Made by a program: the position numbers and the translations under genes. Of a stretch of DNA of 64,000 nt, positions 38,689-51,859 are shown one piece after another (within the stretch, counting starts at the first letter, position 1; every line of letters begins with the position of its first letter). Source of the stretch: Photobacterium leiognathi (GTDB lineage: Bacteria > Pseudomonadota > Gammaproteobacteria > Enterobacterales > Vibrionaceae); the NCBI RefSeq assembly GCF_030685535.1, contig NZ_CP131601.1:3205132-3269131 (forward strand), written 5' to 3'. The notes under the pieces are model-generated. The model was not told where the DNA came from. It worked only from the letters and a program-made list of their open reading frames with translations, and did no database searches.

Positions 38689-39675
38689 TTACCACTGAGG
38701 CATAAGTTGCAATGGTGCTTCATTCAGTGATGCAATTTGTTCTTTAAATGCAAGTACTTGCCCTTCCCAATATTTTGCATCAGCAAACCATGGGAATGCA
38801 CGTGGAAACGCAGGATCTTGCCAGCGTTTTGCTAACCATGCCATATAATGCACCATTCTAAGACCGCGTAAAGGCTCAATTAGTTGCAATTGGCGCTGAT
38901 CAAACTCTGCAAATTCACCATACGCTTCCAATAAGGTATCAAGCTGGGCTAATTGATCGGCACGCTCACCGTTAAGTAGCATCCATAGATCTTGGATCGC
39001 CGGACCATTACGGGCATCGTCAAGATCGACAAACATTGGCCCATCACGCCAGAGAATATTTCCCGGATGACAATCACCATGAAGACGAATAGCTTGCCAA
39101 TCCGTTGACCAATATTGCTCAAGAACACTAATTAACGTATCAAGATCAGCGAAGAATGTGGCTTTTAGGTGATCGGGAATAAACGGGCTATTCGCCAATA
39201 ATTGACGTGGCTGATAAACGTACTCTTCCAATCCCATGGTTGGACGATGTTGGAACGCTTGGCGTTGCCCGACTTGGTGAATGCGACCTAAATAGCGACC
39301 TACCCACTCAAGCTGATCGAAATTATCAACTTCAAATTGGCGTCCACCGACACTTGGAAATAGTGCAAAACGGTGACCATTGAAGTTATGTAGCGTTTGT
39401 CCATTGATCGCAATTGGTGCAGCTACAGGAATGTCGGCTTCCACTAACTCTTGGGTAAATTGATGCTCTTCGGCAATTTGCTCATCGCTCCAACGTCCAG
39501 AGCGATAGAATTTGGTGACGTAACGCGCCCCATCTTCCGCTTTAAATTGGTAAACCCTATTTTCATAGCTGTTAAGTGCAAGTAATCCAGATTCCGCGCG
39601 AACCTCAATACCATCTAATGCATCAAGTAGTAACTCGGGAGTGAGATCTGAAAAACAAAAATCGTTTTTTTCCAT
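38689..39675 (-). CDS. srkA: Stress response kinase A (YihE/SrkA)
   Basis: A 328 aa aminoglycoside-phosphotransferase-fold kinase. It shows YVTKFYRSGRW (ATP-binding Lys), the catalytic loop LHGDCHPGNILW with its HGD motif (about residue 200) and the metal-binding FVDLDDARNGP. E. coli YihE is a Ser/Thr kinase that counters stress-induced death. It is directly upstream of dsbA; the two are the classic srkA-dsbA pair of the Cpx regulon. Confidence 0.95.
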   Translation of the reverse strand: MEKNDFCFSDLTPELLLDALDGIEVRAESGLLALNSYENRVYQFKAEDGARYVTKFYRSGRWSDEQIAEEHQFTQELVEADIPVAAPIAINGQTLHNFNGHRFALFPSVGGRQFEVDNFDQLEWVGRYLGRIHQVGQRQAFQHRPTMGLEEYVYQPRQLLANSPFIPDHLKATFFADLDTLISVLEQYWSTDWQAIRLHGDCHPGNILWRDGPMFVDLDDARNGPAIQDLWMLLNGERADQLAQLDTLLEAYGEFAEFDQRQLQLIEPLRGLRMVHYMAWLAKRWQDPAFPRAFPWFADAKYWEGQVLAFKEQIASLNEAPLQLMPQW

Positions 39676-39785
39676 GGAGCAGCCCTAAAGACAGAGAGTA
39701 AGCCGCTAGTGTACCTTAATCTCTGTATTGCGAAATCAAAAGGGTCATTACCTGACCCTTCCAAATAGTATGTTTAGTCATTAGT

Positions 39786-40667
39786 TTAGCGAAGCTTACC
39801 AATAAATCGACTTTCTGTGCTTAACGAATGTTGCTCATCTCCTTGCCCAGTTGAGAGTACAAAGCGAATGTTTATGATCGGCTCTTTTAGATCGTAAGGG
39901 TCGACCCCTAAACTGATCGGCAAGCTCACAATATTACCGACATCAACGGTGATCACTTGCGGACCATACCATTGAATATCATCAATCCCTTCCGCAGTTA
40001 GGGTAAAGGTGGTGTCTTGTTGGAACTTATTGATGATCTTCAGGGTATAGGTATTTTCAATTAAGCCTTGGTCGTTTTCTTTAAACAGCTGGGTGCGATC
40101 GCGGATCACATCCAAACCCATTGGCTGAATAGTATTAAGTAATACGAAAAATAGCCCAATCATAGCTACCAGAACCGAGCCATATCCGATTAATTTTGGT
40201 CGTAAGACTTCGGTTTTCTGCCCTGCTAATTGGTGCTCTGTGGTATAGCTGATCAACCCCTTTTCATAGCCCATTTTATCCATGGTTTGATCGCAGGCAT
40301 CAACACAGGCACCACAGTTAATGCACTCGTATTGCATTCCTTCTCGAATATCAATGTCTGTTGGGCACACTTGGACACAAAGGTTGCAGTCAATACAGTC
40401 ACCAAGCCCTTGCTCGGCAGGGGTCGTTTTACGAGAGCGAGGGCCGCGTTTTTCACCGCGTCGAGTGTCATAGCCGACAATGTAGCTGTCTTTATCAAAC
40501 ATAGTGGATTGGAACCGAGCATAAGGACACATGTGGATACAGACAATAGATCGCATCCTATCTGCATTAACGTAAGTACAAATGGTGAAAAAAAGTACCC
40601 AGAAGGTTATCCAAGTCGATGATTGCCAAGTGAAGAACTCTACAAGTAGGGTTTTGATTAAAAGAAA
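39786..40667 (-). pseudogene. ccoG: Remnant of CcoG-type ferredoxin-like cytochrome oxidase accessory protein, 5' end lost
   Basis: The frame is open from about 40667 and matches CcoG from LLVEFFTWQSSTWITFWVLF onward, through MRSIVCIHMCPYARFQS, the two 4Fe-4S ferredoxin motifs CIDCNLCVQVCP and CINCGACVDACDQ, a membrane span (SVLVAMIGLFFVLL) and the C-terminal Ig-like domain. About 180 residues of the usual 470, holding the first membrane spans and the CPQT cysteines, are missing. A stop codon is at 40668-40670, and the glmU terminator lies just beyond. This looks like a 5' deletion. Many Vibrionaceae have a second intact copy, which cannot be checked here. Confidence 0.82.
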
Positions 40668-40698
40668 TCAATGTTGAAGCTGGTGTTTTTTTGGATAA

Positions 40699-40731
40699 TA
40701 AAAAAGCAGGTCAAATAGAGCCTGCTTTTAG
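40699..40731 (-). terminator. Terminator after glmU
   Basis: Stem AAAAGCAGG / CCTGCTTTT with a 10 nt loop, T run on the minus strand, 18 bp past the glmU stop. Confidence 0.85.
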
Positions 40732-40748
40732 AATTAAAATAAAAATGA

Positions 40749-42107
40749 TTATTTCTTTGTTGGTCGCTTCCAGCCTTGAATTGTACGAGCTGGTGCACGA
40801 GTGATCACTAACTCACCTTCGCCAATATTACGATTAATTGTTGCGCCAGCACCGATGGTTGCACCACTGGCAACTTTCACTGGTGCAATAAGCTGTGTGT
40901 CAGAGCCAACAAACACATCATCACCAATTTCAGTTTTAAACTTGTTTGCGCCATCGTAGTTACAAGTAATAGTACCTGCACCGATATTTACGTTAGCACC
41001 AATTTCAGCATCGCCTAAGTAAGTTAAGTGACCCGCTTTTGAGCCTTCGCCTAAACGTGCCTGCTTCATTTCAACAAAGTTACCTACATGCGCTTGTGTT
41101 TGTAACTCTGTGCCTGGACGTAGTCGCGCAAATGGACCTACAGTACAAGACTCACCAACCGTTGCACCTTCAATCACAGAGTACGGGCTGATCACAGTAT
41201 TGTCGTCAATTTCACAATCTTTTAGTACACAGCCAGCACCGATAACCACGTTATCACCAATGCTAACACTGCCTTCAATCACCACGTTTACATCAATTTC
41301 AACGTCAGTACCGCATTGCAGCTCACCACGTAAATCAAAACGCGCAGGATCGCGTAGCATCACACCTTGCTCAAGTAGGCGCTCAGCCTGCATTGCTTGG
41401 AAAGCACGCTCTAAACGCGCAAGCTGTACGCGGTTATTCACACCTTCAACTTCAATCGCAGCCACAGGATGTACCGCTTCAACGGCACGACCTTCATTGT
41501 GGGCAATTTCTATGATGTCCGTTAGGTAGTATTCACCTTGCGCATTGTCATTTTTAAGTGCAGATAACCAGCGCTTCAAGTCGCCACCGTTAGCAACCAT
41601 AACACCAGTGTTGATTTCTTTGATCAGCTTCTGCTCTTCAGTTGCATCTTTTTGCTCAACGATAGCAACAACAGGACCGTTACGACGAACAATACGACCG
41701 TAACCTGTTGGATCATCAAGCACAACCGTTAGCAGCGCAATACCGCCGTCAGGTTGTGCATCAAGTAAGTTTTCAAGTGTTTGTGCGCTAATAAGTGGCA
41801 CATCACCATAAAGAATTAATGCTTTCTCATCATCTGCAAGGTTAGGTACTGCTTGATTAACAGCATGACCAGTACCTAATTGCTCTGCTTGCAGCACCCA
41901 GTTAACACTTTCTTGTGCTAACACTTGCTGCATCTTGTCACCACCATGACCGTAAACTAAGTTAATAGTTTGCGCACCAAGATCATTACATGTGTCAATC
42001 ACATGCTTAACCATCGGCTTACCTGCCAAAGTGTGAAGCACTTTAGGCAAATTAGAATACATGCGGGTACCTTTACCCGCAGCTAAAATCACAGCACTAA
42101 AGCTCAT
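40749..42107 (-). CDS. glmU: Bifunctional UDP-GlcNAc pyrophosphorylase / GlcN-1-P acetyltransferase
   Basis: 452 aa from ATG 42107 ([16 protein letters not shown]). The N-terminal uridyltransferase domain shows the AAGKGTRM nucleotide loop, [10 protein letters not shown] and LYGDVPLI; the C-terminal left-handed beta-helix consists of hexapeptide repeats ([19 protein letters not shown]) with the acetyltransferase [12 protein letters not shown] and [13 protein letters not shown] motifs. It completes UDP-GlcNAc synthesis begun by GlmS. It lies downstream of the atp operon, as in E. coli, but after a terminator. Confidence 0.97.
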   Translation of the reverse strand: MSFSAVILAAGKGTRMYSNLPKVLHTLAGKPMVKHVIDTCNDLGAQTINLVYGHGGDKMQQVLAQESVNWVLQAEQLGTGHAVNQAVPNLADDEKALILYGDVPLISAQTLENLLDAQPDGGIALLTVVLDDPTGYGRIVRRNGPVVAIVEQKDATEEQKLIKEINTGVMVANGGDLKRWLSALKNDNAQGEYYLTDIIEIAHNEGRAVEAVHPVAAIEVEGVNNRVQLARLERAFQAMQAERLLEQGVMLRDPARFDLRGELQCGTDVEIDVNVVIEGSVSIGDNVVIGAGCVLKDCEIDDNTVISPYSVIEGATVGESCTVGPFARLRPGTELQTQAHVGNFVEMKQARLGEGSKAGHLTYLGDAEIGANVNIGAGTITCNYDGANKFKTEIGDDVFVGSDTQLIAPVKVASGATIGAGATINRNIGEGELVITRAPARTIQGWKRPTKK

Positions 42108-42306
42108 GATGGGATATCCCTCTTGATGCATAAATTCATAATCTTTCTCTATTGTACCGCCTACTTAGAACAGTTTTAAGTGCTAGCGCTTATTTCTCAC
42201 CGACAAATAACATGCTCTCGTCGCAATTTAGTTCATTAATAAAAAGAAAATAAGCAGGTACGGTTTCTCGCTAGCGGCGAGCGTATAGGTAACAATAGAG
42301 CAAATA

Positions 42307-42337
42307 TAAAAAAAGCGACCACAATGGTCGCTTTTTT
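42307..42337 (-). terminator. Terminator of the atp operon
   Basis: Stem AAAAGCGACC / GGTCGCTTTT with a 5 nt loop, T run on the minus strand, about 20 bp after atpC. Confidence 0.88.
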
Positions 42338-42355
42338 ACTTTCTTTAGCGTCAGA

Positions 42356-42778
42356 CTAGCGTGCGCGTTTTGTTAACTCAATAACGCGTAGCTGAGCAAT
42401 GGCTTTCGCCAGATCACTCGCTGCCTGCGCGAAGTCAATATCGCCATGCTGATTGTGGATTCGCTCCTCAGCTTGACGTTTCGCTTCTTCTGCTTTCGCG
42501 GCATCCAGATCGACACCACGAATAGCAGTATCGGCTAATACCGTCACTGCAGCAGGCTGAACTTCAAGCATACCGCCAGAAAGATAAATCACATCTTCCT
42601 CACCACCTTGCTTGGTAATACGTACCATACCCGGAGTGATAGCAGTCAGTAGTGGGGTGTGACCTGCGTGAATACCCAGTTCACCTTCGCTACCCGTTAC
42701 CTGAATATTTTCAGCACGACCAGAGAACAGACGTTTCTCAGCACTGACTACTTCCAGATGGAAAGTTATCGCTGCCAT
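42356..42778 (-). CDS. atpC: ATP synthase epsilon subunit
   Basis: A 140 aa F1 subunit that links the rotor to the catalytic head and inhibits ATP hydrolysis. It shows the N-terminal beta-barrel ([34 protein letters not shown]) and two C-terminal helices ([14 protein letters not shown]). It is the last gene of atpIBEFHAGDC. Confidence 0.97.
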   Translation of the reverse strand: MAAITFHLEVVSAEKRLFSGRAENIQVTGSEGELGIHAGHTPLLTAITPGMVRITKQGGEEDVIYLSGGMLEVQPAAVTVLADTAIRGVDLDAAKAEEAKRQAEERIHNQHGDIDFAQAASDLAKAIAQLRVIELTKRAR

Positions 42779-42795
42779 GTCGCCTCCTAATTAGC

Positions 42796-45101
<2,306 letters not shown>

Positions 45102-45145
45102 CGTTACTCTCCGTTAGAAGGTGATCGCAAGCGATCACCAACCAA

Positions 45146-46687
45146 TTACCAAGTCTGGGTCGCTTTGAAATCTTCTAGCAGTTTCGCGAACTGCGCAGCG
45201 ATTTCGTCGTTCCAAGCACCCGTTTCATCGATCTGAGCAACTAGCTCAGCAAACTGACCTTTCGCGTAAGAAAGTAACGCTGCTTCGAAATCAGCAAGCT
45301 TAGTTAGCTCAACATCATTCAAGTAGCCTTTTTCAGCTGCAAAGATAACAACCGCTTGCTCAAATACAGACATTGGCGCGTATTGTTTTTGCTTCATCAG
45401 TTCAGTTACTTTCTGACCATGATCTAGCTGTTTCTTAGTTGCGTCATCAAGGTCAGACGAGAACTGTGCGAATGCCGCTAGTTCACGGTACTGTGCAAGT
45501 GCGGTACGGATACCACCAGACAGTTTCTTGATGATCTTGGTTTGGGCAGCACCACCTACACGAGATACAGAGATACCTGGGTCAACCGCTGGACGAATAC
45601 CGGCGTTGAACAGTTCTGTTTGTAGGAAGATCTGACCATCGGTGATAGAGATAACGTTAGTCGGTACGAATGCCGATACGTCACCCGCTTGGGTTTCGAT
45701 GATCGGTAGTGCCGTTAGCGATCCTGTTTGACCTTTCACTTCACCGTTAGTGAATTTCTCAACGTAGTGCTCGCTTACACGAGAAGCACGCTCTAGAAGA
45801 CGTGAGTGAAGGTAGAAAACATCACCAGGGAATGCTTCACGACCTGGTGGACGCTTAAGCAATAGTGAGATTTGACGGTAAGCAACAGCCTGCTTAGACA
45901 GGTCATCGTATACAATCAGTGCATCTTCGCCGCGGTCACGGAAGTATTCACCCATCGCACAACCAGAGTATGGTGCTAGGTATTGCAGTGCCGCAGCTTC
46001 AGATGCTGATGCTACAACAACGATGGTGTTTTCCAGTGCGCCGTGCTCTTCAAGCTTACGAACTACGTTAGCGATAGTTGAAGCTTTACTGGTAATAGCC
46101 ACATACACAGAGTAGATACCAGAGTTTTTCTGGTTGATGATGGCATCGATTGCCATCGCAGTTTTACTGGTTTGACGGTCACCGATGATCAGCTCACGCT
46201 GAGCACGGCCGATAGGGATCATTGAGTCAACTGCTTTGTAACCAGTTTGTACTGGTTGATCAACAGATTTACGATCGATTACACCCGGTGCAATTACTTC
46301 AACAGGAGAGAATGTCTCTGTTTCAATTGGACCTTTACCGTCGATTGGCTGACCTAGTGTGTTCACAACACGACCAAGTAGCGCAGGACCTACAGGTACT
46401 TCAAGAATACGACCAGTACCGGTTACCTTCATGCCTTCCTGTAGAGAAGCATAAGGGCCCATCACAACAGCACCTACCGAGTCACGCTCAAGGTTAAGTG
46501 CCAGTGCGTATAGTCCGCCTGGTAGTTCAATCATTTCACCTTGCATTACGTCAGCAAGGCCATGGATACGAATAATACCGTCGCTTACAGAAACGATAGT
46601 ACCTTCGTTACGCGCTTCACTTACAACGTTGAAGTTTTCAATACGTTGCTTGATCAGTGCGCTAATTTCCGTGGAATTAAGTTGCAT
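45146..46687 (-). CDS. atpA: ATP synthase alpha subunit
   Basis: 513 aa from ATG 46687 ([19 protein letters not shown]); a further upstream ATG is not family-like. It shows the P-loop [13 protein letters not shown] (about residue 169), [14 protein letters not shown] [14 protein letters not shown], and the arginine-finger region [16 protein letters not shown] with Ser-Arg before it. It is the non-catalytic nucleotide-binding F1 subunit. One difference from most bacteria is GDRQTSK instead of GDRQTGK, which also occurs in Vibrionaceae as I recall. Confidence 0.97.
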   Translation of the reverse strand: MQLNSTEISALIKQRIENFNVVSEARNEGTIVSVSDGIIRIHGLADVMQGEMIELPGGLYALALNLERDSVGAVVMGPYASLQEGMKVTGTGRILEVPVGPALLGRVVNTLGQPIDGKGPIETETFSPVEVIAPGVIDRKSVDQPVQTGYKAVDSMIPIGRAQRELIIGDRQTSKTAMAIDAIINQKNSGIYSVYVAITSKASTIANVVRKLEEHGALENTIVVVASASEAAALQYLAPYSGCAMGEYFRDRGEDALIVYDDLSKQAVAYRQISLLLKRPPGREAFPGDVFYLHSRLLERASRVSEHYVEKFTNGEVKGQTGSLTALPIIETQAGDVSAFVPTNVISITDGQIFLQTELFNAGIRPAVDPGISVSRVGGAAQTKIIKKLSGGIRTALAQYRELAAFAQFSSDLDDATKKQLDHGQKVTELMKQKQYAPMSVFEQAVVIFAAEKGYLNDVELTKLADFEAALLSYAKGQFAELVAQIDETGAWNDEIAAQFAKLLEDFKATQTW

Positions 46688-46703
46688 GCTCCAATTCCCC
46701 AAA

Positions 46704-47237
46704 TCAAGACTGCAAAGTATCGCTCAGACGGTTCAATTTGCCCCGTACAGAGTTGTCGATAACAAGGTCTCCAGCTCTAATTACAACCCCGGCAATCAGG
46801 GTCTCGTCTACACTGTAAGTCAGCATAACTTTACGCGCTAAACGCTGCTCAAGTTTCGCGCTAATGGCGTCTAGTTGAGACTCATCTAAAGCAACGGCAG
46901 AAACCACTGTTGCTTGGATGGTGTGTTCATGTTCATTTTTCATAAACATAAACTCTTCACAGACATCCGGTAGCGCCTTAAGGCGTCCATTTTCAGCCAT
47001 TACCTTTAAAAGGTTTTGACCAAATTCATCGAGTTGCTCACCGCATACTGAAACAAAAATCTCAGTTAGCTTTTCAGCAGCAAAACCGCTATCCAGAACA
47101 TCCTGCATAGTGTCGTTTTTTGCTACTTCACTAGCGAAAGTCAGCATTTCTGCCCACTGTGCTAGTGCGTTCTTCTCGACCGCAAAGTCAAAAGCTGCTT
47201 TAGCGTAGGGGCGTGCGATAGTAGTCATTTGTGACAT
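46704..47237 (-). CDS. atpH: ATP synthase delta subunit
   Basis: A 177 aa peripheral stalk subunit: [15 protein letters not shown] at the N-terminus and the family signature [20 protein letters not shown] near the C-terminus. Complete. It follows atpF with 16 bp spacing and joins the b subunit to F1. Confidence 0.97.
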   Translation of the reverse strand: MSQMTTIARPYAKAAFDFAVEKNALAQWAEMLTFASEVAKNDTMQDVLDSGFAAEKLTEIFVSVCGEQLDEFGQNLLKVMAENGRLKALPDVCEEFMFMKNEHEHTIQATVVSAVALDESQLDAISAKLEQRLARKVMLTYSVDETLIAGVVIRAGDLVIDNSVRGKLNRLSDTLQS

Positions 47238-47253
47238 AAGCTTGCCCCTTTAA

Positions 47254-47724
47254 TTACAGTTCTGCAGTGACTTTGTTAAGAATATCTGCTTGAGCGTCCG
47301 CATCGATCGAACGTTCAATGATCTTCTCAGCACCAATCACAGCCAGAGTTGCAACTTGTTTTCTTAACTCATCACGAGCACGGTTACGTTCAGCTTCAAT
47401 TTCCGCCATACCTTGCGCAAGAATCTTCTCACGCTCAGTTTGAGCTTCAGCTTTCGCTTCATCGATAATTTGAGCTTTACGCTTGTTTGCTTGCTCGATC
47501 AACTCACTCGCAGCGCGTTTCGCTTCTTTAAGTTGATCTGAAGCATTCGCTTGTGCAAGGTCAAGGTCTTTGGCTGCGCGATCTGCGGCAGCCAAGCCGT
47601 CAGCAATCTTTTTCTGACGTTCTTCAATCGCTTCCATAATTGGTGGTCATACATATTTCATGCAGAACACCACGAAGGCGAAGAAAGCGATAGCCTGACC
47701 CAGCAAAGTTGCATTCATATTCAC
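47254..47724 (-). pseudogene. atpF: ATP synthase b subunit with in-frame TGA at codon 26
   Basis: The natural start is GTG 47724, with AAGGAG 7 nt upstream, giving MNMNATLLGQAIAFFAF and the membrane helix. At 47647-47649 a TGA stands where AtpF has Trp in KYVWPP; the same frame then continues [19 protein letters not shown] to the normal end. Total 156 codons before the stop, as in E. coli. The change G to A turns TGG-CCA into TGA-CCA. A downstream ATG (47637) could give a soluble fragment lacking the membrane anchor, which would not assemble F1F0. Loss of ATP synthase would be a serious handicap, so a sequence error is quite possible. Confidence 0.88.
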
Positions 47725-47805
47725 AACGCATCTCCTTAAAAAGGGTTGCTAGAGTCCATTTGCTACTTAATGTCAGGTTTTAAGCAAACCTGACACTACG
47801 ATTTA

Positions 47806-48114
<309 letters not shown>

Positions 48115-48127
48115 TTACAAATAATCG

Positions 48128-48934
<807 letters not shown>

Positions 48935-48939
48935 TCATC

Positions 48940-49329
48940 CTATTTGTTGTTGTTAATGAATAAAACCGGTCCAAAAATATTAATACCAAGGGCCAGCAAA
49001 TAGGTTAGTTTGAGGGGAACAAGTTCCACCCCTATATACAGGTAAGCAATGGCAAAAAGGATGACTGTGATAAGAATTTTTAGCACTTCTCCGCCATAAA
49101 ATGACGCCATGACTAATCGTGCTTTCCTAGCACCACTAAACATGAAGGCACACATTGCGAAGACAGCATTGGCGATCACGAAGATGCCACCACCAATCAA
49201 TGCAGAGATTCCCCAGTCAACATTGACAGCAAAAACTGCCGTTAATGCCGTTGCTATCACGACGCCAGATTGTAGTAACAGCAACCGTTTTGCCAATTGG
49301 CGTCCCGGTTTAGCTAGCGTCGATACCAT
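48940..49329 (-). CDS. atpI: ATP synthase assembly protein AtpI
   Basis: 129 aa from ATG 49329 (MVSTLAKPGRQLAKRLLLLQ), with GAGGAA 9 nt upstream; longer in-frame starts are unlikely. Four hydrophobic segments. It heads the atp operon, as in E. coli, and is thought to help c-ring assembly. It stops 8 bp before atpB. Confidence 0.9.
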   Translation of the reverse strand: MVSTLAKPGRQLAKRLLLLQSGVVIATALTAVFAVNVDWGISALIGGGIFVIANAVFAMCAFMFSGARKARLVMASFYGGEVLKILITVILFAIAYLYIGVELVPLKLTYLLALGINIFGPVLFINNNK

Positions 49330-49506
49330 GTATTCGTTCCTCGAGTCCATTCCTTTACACGATCCGTGCTTGGGAAAACAGCGAAAATTATACGACTCAT
49401 AAAATTGATTGCAATCAAATAGCAGCAAAAAAAACAGTTAGATTTTACAACACTCTAACTTGATCACGATGATGTTATACTTTTAACAAAAGTTACACAT
49501 TCGACA

Positions 49507-50406
49507 TCACATGTTTCGCTCGAGCATTGCAATAATTTGCTCAAGTTTGTCTTGTTGATCAAAGTTAATAACGAGCTTTCCTTTACCAGTTTTGGTCTGA
49601 TTTATCGCCACCTTGGTGCCAAGTCGCTCGGTTAGCCTATTTTGTAACAGCGCGACCTGCTCGCTAACTGGCTTTGGTGACTTCGGTGCCGAAGGGTTTA
49701 ATAGGGTTTTAACCAGTTTTTCAGCTTCACGAACAGTTAACAAGTTATTGACAATTTTTTGTGCTGTAGATAACTGTTGTGCTTCATCAAGGGATAGTAA
49801 AGCCCTTGCGTGACCCATTTCGAGCTTTTTTTGCTCGACTAATTGTTTTACAGGCTCACTTAATTGGTTTAAACGCAATAAGTTAGAGACAGCAGCACGT
49901 GATTTACCCACCGCATCAGCAATTTGTTGATGAGTCAGTGAAAACTCTTGCTGAAGCCTTGCAAGCGCAACCGCTTCTTCGATGACATTGAGATCTTCAC
50001 GCTGAATATTCTCAATCAATGCGATAGCCATAGTAGCACGATCATCAACGGCTTTGACTAAACAAGGCACTTTAGTTAAACCAGCAAGCTTCGCGGCTTG
50101 CCAACGGCGCTCAACGGCGATGATTTCGAAATCGTTGTTCGCTAGACGACGAACAACGATTGGCTGAATAATACCTTGGGCGCGGATCGATTCAGCCAAT
50201 TCAGCCAAGGTTTCTTCTGTCATGGATTTACGAGGTTGATATTGGCCTGATTTCAGCGCATCAACAGCCAGTTCTCGTAACTCACCGTCAGTTTGCTCTT
50301 CAACAGATGGAGTCGCTTGATCGTTATGTTGCTTTGCTTGCGCAACCGCACTGGTTGACAACAACGCATCTAGACCTTTACCGAGGCCACGTTTATTAAA
50401 ATTCAT
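49507..50406 (-). CDS. parB: Chromosome partitioning protein ParB (Spo0J)
   Basis: A 299 aa CTP-dependent DNA clamp that binds parS near the origin. It shows the N-terminal KRGLGKGLDALL, the nuclease-like CTP domain (SGQYQPRKSM, then GIIQPIVVRR and ERRWQAAKLAGL), the helix-turn-helix (LTHQQIADAVGKSRAAVSNLLRL) and a C-terminal dimer domain. It lies 8 bp after parA. The usual box-II Gly-Glu-Arg-Arg reads VERRW here. Confidence 0.97.
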   Translation of the reverse strand: MNFNKRGLGKGLDALLSTSAVAQAKQHNDQATPSVEEQTDGELRELAVDALKSGQYQPRKSMTEETLAELAESIRAQGIIQPIVVRRLANNDFEIIAVERRWQAAKLAGLTKVPCLVKAVDDRATMAIALIENIQREDLNVIEEAVALARLQQEFSLTHQQIADAVGKSRAAVSNLLRLNQLSEPVKQLVEQKKLEMGHARALLSLDEAQQLSTAQKIVNNLLTVREAEKLVKTLLNPSAPKSPKPVSEQVALLQNRLTERLGTKVAINQTKTGKGKLVINFDQQDKLEQIIAMLERNM

Positions 50407-50414
50407 GAAAAACC

Positions 50415-51212
50415 TTATGCGTCCACTGGAGTGACAGTTTGTAATGCTAATTCGTCGCGGCGGATCATTTCGCCCGCTAAGGCTAAATATGCTTTAGCGC
50501 CACTTGAATATTTGTCGTAATACATTGCAGGACGGCCATGACTCGGCGCTTCTGCTAAGCGGACATTACGTGGAATAACGGTACGGTAAACTTTATCGCC
50601 AAAATGCTTTTTCAACTGCTGTGAAACTTCATTGGCAAGGCGATTGCGAGGATCAAACATGGTACGGAGTAACCCTTCGATCTTGAGCTCGCTATTGACC
50701 ACTGCGGTCAATTTACTAATGGTATCCATTAATGCGGTTAAGCCTTCTAATGCGAAATACTCACATTGCATAGGCACTAACACAGAATCTGCAGCCGTCA
50801 TGGCATTAATGGTTAAAAGGTTTAGCGATGGGGGACAATCGATAAAAATATAATCGTAATCATCACGTACGGTAGCCAGTGCTGAGCGCAAACGCACTTC
50901 ACGGGCAAACACTTCCATCAATTTGATTTCTGCAGCAGTGACATCACCATTAGCGGCTATCAAATGATAACCGCCAGTGGTGTCTTTAATAACAACGTCA
51001 TTAAATGGGGTTTCTTCGACCAGAAGATCATAAGCGGTAGCATCAACTTGGTATTTATCAACCCCACTTACCATGGTCGCGTTTCCTTGCGGATCGAGAT
51101 CAATTACCAACACTTTTCGTTGGGTGGCGGCCAATGATGCTGCCAAATTTACACAAGTGGTTGTTTTACCTACACCACCTTTCTGATTAGCTACTGCTAT
51201 GATTCTTCCCAC
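50415..51212 (-). CDS. parA: Chromosome partitioning ATPase ParA (Soj)
   Basis: A 265 aa deviant-Walker ATPase: IAVANQKGGVGKTTTCVNLA at the N-terminus, VLVIDLDPQGNAT, and FIDCPPSLNLLT (Walker B). It binds DNA non-specifically as an ATP dimer and moves ParB-parS complexes. Order mnmG-rsmG-parA-parB beside oriC is conserved in Vibrionaceae. Confidence 0.97.
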   Translation of the reverse strand: MGRIIAVANQKGGVGKTTTCVNLAASLAATQRKVLVIDLDPQGNATMVSGVDKYQVDATAYDLLVEETPFNDVVIKDTTGGYHLIAANGDVTAAEIKLMEVFAREVRLRSALATVRDDYDYIFIDCPPSLNLLTINAMTAADSVLVPMQCEYFALEGLTALMDTISKLTAVVNSELKIEGLLRTMFDPRNRLANEVSQQLKKHFGDKVYRTVIPRNVRLAEAPSHGRPAMYYDKYSSGAKAYLALAGEMIRRDELALQTVTPVDA

Positions 51213-51228
51213 AAGAAAACCTCAACAA

Positions 51229-51849
51229 TTAATCCTTTGCCGTTAAGACTACTAGATGACGCTCGCCTTCTAAATCAGGAACCTGTAAAGATTTCACCTC
51301 AACAACCGAGCACCACTCTGGCAGATCTGCCGCTTCTTGCTCGTTGTATTGGCCTTTCAATGCTAGGAACTGACCGCCAGACTTTGGTAGATGATGACAC
51401 CAGTTCACCATATCAGCCATCGATGCAAACGCACGACTTAACACTGCATCAAAGCCATCTTCTGCTTCAAATTCTTCAACGCGACTTTGTACCGTTGTCA
51501 CATTGGTAATTTTCAACTCATGGATCACTTGGCGGATAAAGCGAATGCGTTTACCTAAGCTATCTAGCAAGGTAAATGATTTATCAGGACACATAATAGC
51601 CAGCGGGATCCCAGGCAAACCAGGACCTGTACCGACATCAATATAATTTGTGCCACCTAGATACTTGCTGACCACAATACTATCCATAATATGTTTAACT
51701 AACATTTCGTTAGGATCACGGACAGAGGTCAGATTATACGCTTTATTCCACTTATGCAGCAGTTCGACATAACCGATCAGCTGGTCAAGTTGCTGTTCTG
51801 TGACCTGCAGGTCAGTTTGGGCGATAAGTTGTACCAATCGTTGTTTCAT
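51229..51849 (-). CDS. rsmG: 16S rRNA (guanine-527-N7)-methyltransferase RsmG (GidB)
   Basis: A 206 aa SAM methyltransferase with [23 protein letters not shown], the SAM motif [16 protein letters not shown] and the [12 protein letters not shown] segment. Loss of this gene gives low-level streptomycin resistance in many bacteria. It is 11 bp downstream of mnmG. Confidence 0.97.
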   Translation of the reverse strand: MKQRLVQLIAQTDLQVTEQQLDQLIGYVELLHKWNKAYNLTSVRDPNEMLVKHIMDSIVVSKYLGGTNYIDVGTGPGLPGIPLAIMCPDKSFTLLDSLGKRIRFIRQVIHELKITNVTTVQSRVEEFEAEDGFDAVLSRAFASMADMVNWCHHLPKSGGQFLALKGQYNEQEAADLPEWCSVVEVKSLQVPDLEGERHLVVLTAKD

Positions 51850-51859
51850 TGTTTACCCC

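Noticed and set aside
42108..42306. Possible small gene between glmU and atpC.
   Set aside because: Short AT-rich spacer between a gene start and a terminator; no frame with a ribosome site was found.
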